This document shows, in pieces, positions 1 to 5,833 of a DNA stretch of 28,263 nucleotides (positions are counted from its first letter, which is position 1; the number at the start of each line of letters is the position of its first letter). The notes under the pieces were generated by a model, which was not told where the DNA came from, made no database searches, and was given only the letters and a program-made list of their open reading frames with translations. Position numbers and translations under genes: made by a program. Location: positions 1-28,263 of the forward strand of contig DXFE01000068.1 of assembly GCA_019114585.1 (NCBI GenBank), written 5' to 3'. This DNA is from Gemmiger_A avium. GTDB taxonomy: Bacteria > Bacillota > Clostridia > Oscillospirales > Ruminococcaceae.

Positions 1-126
1 CCCCTCTCCCCTTTCGGTAAGAAAAGAGAGAGCCTTTTTCTACAAGCTGAGCGAGTCGGGATAACTCCCGGCCCGCTGTAATGGGGTCTGGGGGCCATTG
101 GCCCCCAGATCGGCCTTTTCCTATTA
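1..126. other. Intergenic region downstream of aspS with two hairpins
   Basis: No gene is seen here. Two inverted repeats are visible. One is a 10-bp perfect stem with a 3-base loop (87-96 pairing with 100-109), 18 bases past the aspS stop. The other is a weaker 7-bp stem (55-61 with 66-72, one G-T pair). On the minus strand the strong stem is followed by CCCCAT rather than a T-run, so it is not a textbook terminator for aspS. On the plus strand a T4 follows six bases later. It may protect the aspS 3' end or weakly end a plus-strand transcript from the left. Confidence 0.45.
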
Positions 127-1914
127 TCAGGCCTGGGGCTCTTCCAGGCAGGCAATGCGCAGATCGGTCAGCTGCTTGGCGTCCACCACGTCGGGGGCGC
201 CGCTCATCAGCTCGCTGGCGTTCTGCACCTTGGGGAAGGCGATCACGTCCCGGATGGAATCCCGGCCCAGCATCAGCATGACCAGACGGTCCAGGCCGTA
301 GGCCATACCACCGTGCGGGGGTGCACCGTAGCGGTAAGCGTCCATCAGGAAGCCAAAGCTCTCCCGGGCCTTCTCCTCGGTGAAGCCCAGCGCCTTGAAC
401 ATACGGCCCTGCAGTTCCGGATCGTTGATACGGATGGAACCGCCGCCCAGCTCCACACCGTTCAGCACGATGTCGTAGGCGTTGGCGTAGCAGGCCGCCT
501 GGTCGGTCTCCACCTTGTCCAGGCTGTCCTCGGTGGGCATGGTGAAGGGATGGTGCATGGCCATGAAGCGGCCCTCCTCCTCGCTGTACTCGAACAGCGG
601 GAACCGTACCACCCACAGGAACTCGAACTTGCTGGGATCGATCAGGTCGCAGCGGCGGGCCACTTCCAGACGCACCTGGCCCAGAGCGGTGCAGGCGCGG
701 GTGTTGTTGGCGTCGCTGACCACCAGCAGCACGTCGCCGGTCTCGGCGCCGGCAGCGGCACGCAGAGCGGCCTTCTCCTCCTCGGTAAGGAACTTCTCAA
801 AGCTGGAGGTCTCGCCCTCCTCGGTCAGGCGGGTATAGGCCAGGCCCTTGGCGCCGTAGGTCTTGGCCACCTCGCCCAGCTTGTCGATGGTCTTGCGGGT
901 GAGTTGGGCGGCCAGGCCCTTGCAGTTGATCAGGCGCACACTGCCGCCCGCGTCGATGGCACTGCGGAAGGGCGCAAAGCTGCTGGAACGCACCGCGTCG
1001 GTCACGTCCATGAGCTCCAGGCCGAACCGCATATCCGGCTTGTCGGAGCCGAAGCGGGCCATGGCCTCGTCCCAGGGAATGCGGCGGAACGGGGTGGTCA
1101 GGTCGATGTTCAGGATCTCTTTCCAGAGCAGCTTGATCAGGCCCTCGTTCAGGGTCATGATATCGTCCTCGGTGACGAAGCTCATCTCCAGGTCGATCTG
1201 GGTAAACTCCGGCTGACGGTCGGCGCGCAGGTCCTCGTCCCGGAAGCAGCGGGCGATCTGGAAATACCGGTCAAAGCCGGACAGCATCAGAATCTGCTTG
1301 TACAGCTGGGGGGACTGGGGCAGGGCGTAGAAATGGCCCGGCTGCACCCGGCTGGGCACCAGGTAGTCCCGCGCGCCTTCCGGCGTGCTCTTCATCAGCA
1401 TGGGGGTCTCGATCTCGCAGAAGTGATGGTCGCAGAAATAGTTGCGCACAATCTGGCAGATGCGGCTGCGCAGCACCAGCGGCTCGTGCATGCTGGGACG
1501 GCGCAGGTCCAGATAGCGGTATTTCAGCCGCAGTTCGTCCTTGACCTTGATCTCGTCCCGGATCTCGAACGGGGTGGTCTCCGCAGCGCTGAGCACACGC
1601 AGCTCGCTCACGTACAGCTCCACCTCGCCGGTGGGGATCTTATCGGTCTTGGCGTCCCGCTCCCGCAGGGTGCCGCGGGCAATCACCACATACTCGCTCT
1701 TCAGGCTCTGGGCCTTGGCAAAGACCTCCCGGTCGGTGCCGTCGTCAAACACCATCTGCAGCACACCGGTGGTGTCCCGCAGGTCGGCAAAGATGATGCC
1801 GCCCTTATCACGGCATTTGGCGATGGAGCCGGCCACCGTCATCTCGGTGCCCGCGTCCGCCAGGCGCAGCCCGCCCACATAGTGGGTACGGCGCAGGTTC
1901 CCCATGGTTTCCAT
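127..1914 (-). CDS. aspS: Aspartyl-tRNA synthetase, bacterial type
   Basis: Charges tRNA(Asp) with aspartate in the cytoplasm. The product is 595 residues, the usual length for the bacterial enzyme. It has an N-terminal OB-fold anticodon-binding domain (about 1-110), a class II catalytic core, and the large insertion of bacterial AspRS. Visible landmarks are FCEIETPML near 165-173, the class II motif 2 region FRDEDLRADRQPEFTQ near 224-239, and a C-terminal GLDRLVML motif 3. The open frame extends upstream to 2058, but that part crosses the promoter and does not resemble AspRS. ATG at 1914 starts METMGNLRRTHYVGG and has AAAGGGG (1926-1932) 11 bases upstream. It has its own promoter and follows the terminator of the hisS group. 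Whether it also charges tRNA(Asn) cannot be told from sequence alone. Confidence 0.97.
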   Translation of the reverse strand: METMGNLRRTHYVGGLRLADAGTEMTVAGSIAKCRDKGGIIFADLRDTTGVLQMVFDDGTDREVFAKAQSLKSEYVVIARGTLRERDAKTDKIPTGEVELYVSELRVLSAAETTPFEIRDEIKVKDELRLKYRYLDLRRPSMHEPLVLRSRICQIVRNYFCDHHFCEIETPMLMKSTPEGARDYLVPSRVQPGHFYALPQSPQLYKQILMLSGFDRYFQIARCFRDEDLRADRQPEFTQIDLEMSFVTEDDIMTLNEGLIKLLWKEILNIDLTTPFRRIPWDEAMARFGSDKPDMRFGLELMDVTDAVRSSSFAPFRSAIDAGGSVRLINCKGLAAQLTRKTIDKLGEVAKTYGAKGLAYTRLTEEGETSSFEKFLTEEEKAALRAAAGAETGDVLLVVSDANNTRACTALGQVRLEVARRCDLIDPSKFEFLWVVRFPLFEYSEEEGRFMAMHHPFTMPTEDSLDKVETDQAACYANAYDIVLNGVELGGGSIRINDPELQGRMFKALGFTEEKARESFGFLMDAYRYGAPPHGGMAYGLDRLVMLMLGRDSIRDVIAFPKVQNASELMSGAPDVVDAKQLTDLRIACLEEPQA

Positions 1915-1943
1915 AGTTCGTAAAACCCCTTTATCTCGTTGTT

Positions 1944-1963
1944 CGGGGCCACAGAAGGCCCCG
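1944..1963 (-). promoter_or_regulatory. Hairpin in the aspS leader
   Basis: A perfect 7-bp GC stem (1944-1950 with 1957-1963) around a 6-base loop lies in the roughly 60-base aspS leader, between the promoter and the ribosome site. No T-run follows directly, so it is not an evident attenuator. The leader is far too short for a T-box. It may affect mRNA stability or translation; the role is inference. Confidence 0.4.
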
Positions 1964-1980
1964 TGTTTCCATACCGCCCC

Positions 1981-2009
1981 ATTATAGCGCGTTTGGGCGG
2001 ATATTACAA
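1981..2009 (-). promoter_or_regulatory. aspS promoter
   Basis: On the minus strand, -35 TTGTAA (2004-2009) and a perfect -10 TATAAT (1981-1986) are separated by 17 bases, a sigma-A type promoter. It lies just downstream of the preceding terminator and about 67 bases upstream of the aspS start. The same two hexamers and spacing occur upstream of hisS. Confidence 0.8.
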
Positions 2010-2017
2010 GGTGCGCG

Positions 2018-2055
2018 CAAAAGGAAAGCCGCCCGGCGTCTGGGGACCGGGCGGC
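2018..2055 (-). terminator. Terminator after the hisS-DUF2752-DUF4234 group
   Basis: A perfect 9-bp GC-rich stem (2028-2036 with 2047-2055) with a 10-base loop is followed on the minus strand by TTTCCTTTT. It starts 12 bases past the DUF4234 stop codon and ends before the aspS promoter, separating aspS from the upstream transcript. Confidence 0.8.
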
Positions 2056-2067
2056 CATAAAGCAATA

Positions 2068-2394
2068 TCAGACCGGGTAGGCGCGGTTCACATCGCTCTG
2101 CATGATGCACATGTTCACGATGCCCAGGCCGAAAAAGTGCAGGATGATGTACAGCAGGCTGTTGTCCGAAGAACCGGGGATCACGGCCATGGCCTTGCCC
2201 ATCTTGTAGTACCAGTAGTACCAGTAGATGCCGCAGGTGATGATGCCCAGCAGGATGACCATACCGCCGGAGGTGTTCCACTCAGCGGGGTTGATCAGGC
2301 AGGCAGCCTCGTTCAGGGTGTACAGCCAGTAGATGGCGTAGATGCCGCAAGTAACGATGCTCAGAATAACGCATACCGCAATATTCTTGTTCAT
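2068..2394 (-). CDS. DUF4234 family small membrane protein
   Basis: A 108-residue integral membrane protein of unknown function. Three hydrophobic segments are visible (about 5-26, 45-63 and 80-97). The repeated signature VTCGIYAIYWLY near 14-25 and ITCGIYWYYWYY near 52-63 is the hallmark I recognise as DUF4234. The ATG has AAGGAG about 6 bases upstream. It lies 58 bases after the DUF2752 gene and is followed by a terminator, so it is probably the last gene of the hisS transcript. A small perfect inverted repeat (2433-2438 with 2442-2447) sits in the gap before it. No enzymatic motif is evident. Confidence 0.85.
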   Translation of the reverse strand: MNKNIAVCVILSIVTCGIYAIYWLYTLNEAACLINPAEWNTSGGMVILLGIITCGIYWYYWYYKMGKAMAVIPGSSDNSLLYIILHFFGLGIVNMCIMQSDVNRAYPV

Positions 2395-2452
2395 TGGTTT
2401 CTCCTTATATCTTCTTTTCGTGTGTGGATGGCGCCGCCGCAGGCGGCTCGAT

Positions 2453-2821
2453 CTACAGAGACAGGTTGCGAACGATGCCCCAGACTACAAGAAAGATGAC
2501 CAGCCCCGCGCCCGCGATGCGCAAAACCGGTGTATCGGCCTTCCGGCCGGTGAGCCAGAGCCACAAAGCCCGGCCCAGAAACAGCGCCAGAAACGGCGAC
2601 AGGTAAAACAATCCCGCGTTGGCGGCACGGGCAGAAGCCCAGTCCCCCCGGGAAAGGGCGGTGAGCATGCGGGTAATGCCGCAGCCCGGGCACTCCAGCC
2701 CGGTGACGGTGTGAATCGGACAGGGAATGCCCCAGCCGGTGGCCCGCACCCAGATCAGGTAGACCAGACCCACCGCCAGCCAGATTCCCAGCACCCGCAG
2801 ACGGTCCCGGCGCAGGTTCAC
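2453..2821 (-). CDS. DUF2752 family membrane protein
   Basis: A 122-residue protein with hydrophobic segments near 10-25, 66-90 and 100-118. Between the first two is the Cys-rich signature of DUF2752: PCPIHTVTGLECPGCGITR at about 33-51, with Cys34, Cys44 and Cys47. The spacing of these cysteines resembles a metal or redox site, but the function of the family is unknown to me. The start is GTG at 2821, overlapping the hisS stop as GTGA, which implies translational coupling to hisS. The downstream neighbour encodes DUF4234. Confidence 0.85.
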   Translation of the reverse strand: MNLRRDRLRVLGIWLAVGLVYLIWVRATGWGIPCPIHTVTGLECPGCGITRMLTALSRGDWASARAANAGLFYLSPFLALFLGRALWLWLTGRKADTPVLRIAGAGLVIFLVVWGIVRNLSL

Positions 2822-4086
2822 AGGTTCTGGCAGAGGAACTCGCCCAGATCGTCCAGGCTCAGTTCGGTTTCGGCGCCGTCCTCCATCCGCTTGACGCGGG
2901 CGCGGCGGGCATTGACCTCATCGTCGCCCAGCACCATGCTGTACACAGCACCCAGCTTGTTGGCGTACTTCATCTGGGCTTTCAGGCCACGGCCCACGAT
3001 GTCGGTTTCCACATACAGACCCCGGCCGCGCAGCTCGGCCGCCAGCCGGATGGCTTCGGTCTTGCCCGCTTCGCCCAACGGGGCCAGATAGAGCGCGGGC
3101 ACCGGGTCGCCGCCCAGTTCCACACCCTCGTCCTCCAGGGCCATGAGCAGCCGCTCAACGCCCATGCCAAAGCCCACCGCAGGGGTGGCGGGGCCGCCGA
3201 ACTGCTCCATCAATCCATTATACCGGCCGCCGCCGCAGATGGTGCCCTGGGTGCCCACGGCGGTGTGGATGAACTCAAACACGGTGTTGGTGTAGTAGTC
3301 CAGGCCGCGCACAATGGTGGGGTTCACCACGTACTCGATGCCCTGGGCGTCCAGCAGCGCCTTGACCTGATCAAAACGGCTCTGGCAGTCCTCACACAGG
3401 TAGTCCAGCACCACCGGCGCACCGGCGGCCACCTTGCCGCAGCTTTCCACCTTGCAATCCAGAATGCGCATGGGGTTGCGGTCGAGACGCTCCAGGCAGG
3501 TTTCGCAGAGCTCGGCCTTGTGGGCGCTGAAATATTCTCGCAGGGCCTCGTGATACTTGGGACGGCAGTGGGGGCAGCCGATGGAGTTGATCTCCAGCCG
3601 CACCTGCCGCAGACCTGCGGCGGACAGGATCTGCCGGGCCACCGCGATAACCTCCGCGTCGGCGGCGGGATCGTCGGCGCCATAGCACTCGATGCCCAGC
3701 TGGTGGAACTCCCGCAGGCGGCCTTTCTGGGCCTTTTCATAGCGGAAGCAGCTTTGCAGGTAATAGGCTTTCAGCGGGGCCGGGCTGGAACCCAGCAGGC
3801 CGTTTTCCAGGATGGCACGGGCCACGCCGGATGTGCCTTCCGGCCGCAGGGTGATGCTGCGGTTGCCCTTGTCCAGGAAGGTGTACATTTCCTTGGACAC
3901 AATATCGGTGGTATCGCCCACACCCCGGGCAAACACCTCGGTAGCCTCAAAGGTGGGCAGGCGGATCTCCTTGTAACCGTACAGGCCCACGGTACGGCGC
4001 ATGAGTTTTTCCAGACGCAGCCAGCGGCCGCTCTGGCCGGGCAGTACGTCCTGAGTACCGCGGGGGCGGGTATATTTTACAGCCAT
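2818..4086 (-). CDS. hisS: Histidyl-tRNA synthetase
   Basis: Charges tRNA(His) with histidine. The product is 422 residues, normal for bacterial HisRS. It begins with the family signature RPRGTQDVLPG near 8-18, has class II motif 2 with RYEKAQKGRLREFHQ, and carries the histidine-specific motifs VRGLDYYTNTVFE and GGGRYNGL, followed by a C-terminal anticodon-binding domain. A Cys-rich insert (CPHC, CETC, paired later cysteines) lies in the middle, as I recall from other Firmicutes HisRS proteins, and could bind zinc. An ATG lies two codons upstream (4092), but only one base after the AAGGAG site, so ATG at 4086 with 7-base spacing is preferred. It overlaps the DUF2752 gene by four bases. Confidence 0.97.
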   Translation of the reverse strand: MAVKYTRPRGTQDVLPGQSGRWLRLEKLMRRTVGLYGYKEIRLPTFEATEVFARGVGDTTDIVSKEMYTFLDKGNRSITLRPEGTSGVARAILENGLLGSSPAPLKAYYLQSCFRYEKAQKGRLREFHQLGIECYGADDPAADAEVIAVARQILSAAGLRQVRLEINSIGCPHCRPKYHEALREYFSAHKAELCETCLERLDRNPMRILDCKVESCGKVAAGAPVVLDYLCEDCQSRFDQVKALLDAQGIEYVVNPTIVRGLDYYTNTVFEFIHTAVGTQGTICGGGRYNGLMEQFGGPATPAVGFGMGVERLLMALEDEGVELGGDPVPALYLAPLGEAGKTEAIRLAAELRGRGLYVETDIVGRGLKAQMKYANKLGAVYSMVLGDDEVNARRARVKRMEDGAETELSLDDLGEFLCQNL

Positions 4087-4093
4087 GAACATG

Positions 4094-4099
4094 CTCCTT
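4094..4099 (-). promoter_or_regulatory. hisS ribosome binding site
   Basis: AAGGAG on the minus strand, 7 bases from ATG at 4086 and only 1 base from the alternative ATG at 4092. This spacing decides the start in favour of 4086. Confidence 0.8.
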
Positions 4100-4124
4100 A
4101 CTCGGATTTTATCGAATTTCTGTC

Positions 4125-4153
4125 ATTATACCGCTTTTTGCCCCGGCTTACAA
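4125..4153 (-). promoter_or_regulatory. hisS promoter
   Basis: -35 TTGTAA (4148-4153), 17-base spacer, -10 TATAAT (4125-4130) on the minus strand. The predicted leader is only about 30 bases, leaving no room for a T-box. Hexamers and spacing are identical to the aspS promoter. Confidence 0.8.
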
Positions 4154-4169
4154 GGGGGCCACCCATGGC

Positions 4170-4204
4170 TTTTCATTGCACAGAAATTGTGATAAAATTA
4201 TGAA
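4170..4204 (+). promoter_or_regulatory. Promoter of the divergent membrane protein gene
   Basis: An extended -10 element (TG, one base, TAAAAT at 4193-4198) has TTTTCA at -35 (4170-4175) with a 17-base spacer. A second reading is TTGCAC (4176-4181), 17 bases, TATGAA (4199-4204). Either gives a leader of roughly 20-30 bases ending at the GGAGGG ribosome site. The region is AT-rich compared with its surroundings. Confidence 0.5.
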
Positions 4205-4218
4205 TATCAAAATTGTGT

Positions 4219-4224
4219 GGAGGG
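4219..4224 (+). promoter_or_regulatory. Ribosome binding site selecting a TTG start
   Basis: GGAGGG lies 7 bases upstream of TTG at 4232. It overlaps the earlier in-frame GTG (4217-4219), so it cannot serve that codon. This supports initiation at the TTG. Confidence 0.75.
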
Positions 4225-4231
4225 CTTTTTC

Positions 4232-5785
4232 TTGAACAAGATCACCCCTTTTTGCGAGCGGATTTTTTACGCTCTTGCGTCGGTATCCTTTTTCTATCTG
4301 ACCGCGGTTGCCCTGTACTGGAATCGCGCCGATCCGGTGGCCATCACCCTGGCCACGATATGTGGGCTGGTGCTCCTGGCCGGTCTGTGGCGGTTAAGCT
4401 GCAGCGAGCGTTTTGACGCCTTTGCGGAAAATGGCCGGCAGCGGCGGATTGCTTTCTGGATAATTTCCGGGCTGTTCCTGGCGCTGTGCCTGGTCAGTGC
4501 GCTAATGCAGCTGGAGAACTTTCCCCGTGCTGACTGGGATATCTGGGTCATCCATTCGGAGGCGGCTAACATTGCGTCAGCCCCGTTTCCCGAACGGATG
4601 CGCAATGCGGAATATTTTTATCGGTTCCCCCAGAACGGCGCGATCCTGATGCTGTTTACCGGCTGGTACCGGTTGTGGTATCTGATCGGCGGCGAAGCGG
4701 TGGACTTCAATCTGGCGGCGGCGGTGCTCTGCACGCTGTTTTTGTGGGTGGCACATCTGCTGTTCTATCTGGCTGTCCGGGTGCTGCTGGGCAACCGGCA
4801 GGCGCTTCTGTGCGCGATGGTCTGGGTTCTGGTGCTGCCCTTTTACGGATATGCCGCCACCCCCTACTCCGACTCCATGTCGCTGCCTTTCTGCACCGGA
4901 ATGCTGCTGTGCCTGGCCAAGTTGCGCCAGACTAAACGCCCGCTCTGGGGGGTGGGTGCCGGGGTGCTGGCCGGGCTGGCGCTGCGGATGAAAGGCACCT
5001 ACGCGGTGCTGATCGTGGCGGCGCTGATCTGGCTGGTCATGCTGTCTCTGGATGGAATCCGGCGCAAGCTGGCCGCCCTAGCCGCCTTCGTGATCTGCCT
5101 GGGGGCGGTGGCCTGGGCACTGCCGGTATTCTTTGCCGAATCCGGTATCTGGGGCCGTTTCTCCCGGGAATACGTCAAGCAAGAATGGCAGGTGCCGGTG
5201 ACCCACTATTTCATGATGGCCCAGAATCCGGACGGTCCCTGGGTGTATGAGGACAACGAATTCACCTTCAATCTTCAGCAGGGAAAATTCACCTTTGAGG
5301 CCCGCACCGCCATCTGCCTGCAGATGTGCTTTGACCGGATCGCCGCCCGCAGCCCGCTGGAAAATCTGCTGTTTACCAACCGCAAGGTGGTAGAAACCTG
5401 GAAAGACGGAACTCTCCAGGTAAACCAGTACGACCGGGATACCTTCTATTGGCCCGACACGCCTGTGCGGGAATTTTTCAAACCCGGCACAGCTTTATAT
5501 CAGGTATTTTACTATTGCTCCAACGCACTGCATTTCGCGTTTCTGATCTGCCTGACCGCGGGCGCTGTGCGGCGGCTGCTGCAAAAGGGTGCGCTGCTGG
5601 TGGATGGAATCTTCTTTGCCCACCTGTGTGTGTTCGGCATGTTCCTGCTGGAGCTGGTATGGGAATGGCGTTCCCGCTACCTGTTCGGCTATCTGCCGTT
5701 TTTCATACTGGCGGCGCCCGCCGGGCTGGAGGCCCTGCAGGCCGGATTTGCCCGGCTGCGCCGCGGCAAAGGGCAATCCGCCTGA
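4232..5785 (+). CDS. Polytopic membrane protein, probable GT-C type glycosyltransferase
   Basis: A 517-residue protein and the only plus-strand gene. It has many hydrophobic segments (about ten), starting near residues 15-30, 37-55 and 76-95. An acidic DWDIW motif (Asp101, Asp103) lies in the loop after the third segment, the position where GT-C enzymes such as the GT39/ArnT group carry a catalytic aspartate. A soluble stretch (roughly 300-395) contains HYFMMAQNPDGPW, resembling a motif I recall in Firmicutes cell-surface mannosyltransferase-like proteins. Such enzymes transfer sugars from lipid-linked donors outside the membrane. The start is TTG, chosen by GGAGGG spacing; an in-frame GTG lies five codons earlier. 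Base composition is less GC-rich than the neighbours. It has no operon partner. The family call is inference; function and substrate are unknown. Confidence 0.6.
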   Translation: MNKITPFCERIFYALASVSFFYLTAVALYWNRADPVAITLATICGLVLLAGLWRLSCSERFDAFAENGRQRRIAFWIISGLFLALCLVSALMQLENFPRADWDIWVIHSEAANIASAPFPERMRNAEYFYRFPQNGAILMLFTGWYRLWYLIGGEAVDFNLAAAVLCTLFLWVAHLLFYLAVRVLLGNRQALLCAMVWVLVLPFYGYAATPYSDSMSLPFCTGMLLCLAKLRQTKRPLWGVGAGVLAGLALRMKGTYAVLIVAALIWLVMLSLDGIRRKLAALAAFVICLGAVAWALPVFFAESGIWGRFSREYVKQEWQVPVTHYFMMAQNPDGPWVYEDNEFTFNLQQGKFTFEARTAICLQMCFDRIAARSPLENLLFTNRKVVETWKDGTLQVNQYDRDTFYWPDTPVREFFKPGTALYQVFYYCSNALHFAFLICLTAGAVRRLLQKGALLVDGIFFAHLCVFGMFLLELVWEWRSRYLFGYLPFFILAAPAGLEALQAGFARLRRGKGQSA

Positions 5786-5792
5786 ATCACAC

Positions 5793-5830
5793 AAAAAACG
5801 TGCCCCCGGCGGCTGCCGGGGGCATCTTTT
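5793..5830. terminator. Bidirectional terminator between convergent genes
   Basis: A perfect 10-bp stem (5801-5810 with 5815-5824) with a 4-base loop. It is flanked by TCTTTT on the plus side and a run of six T on the minus side (5793-5798). It ends both the plus-strand membrane protein gene and the minus-strand ABC permease gene. Confidence 0.88.
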
Positions 5831-5833
5831 GGT

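Noticed and set aside
313..1923. Plus-strand open frame of over 500 codons opposite aspS
   Set aside because: It mirrors the aspS coding frame, has biased composition and no ribosome site or family resemblance; the minus-strand AspRS explains the region completely.
1915..2058. N-terminal extension of the aspS open frame
   Set aside because: It spans the promoter, leader hairpin and preceding terminator; AspRS similarity starts at the ATG at 1914.
2433..2447. Small hairpin between the DUF2752 and DUF4234 genes as a terminator
   Set aside because: The 6-bp stem has no T-run behind it on the minus strand, and the downstream gene has a ribosome site but no clear promoter, so cotranscription is more likely.
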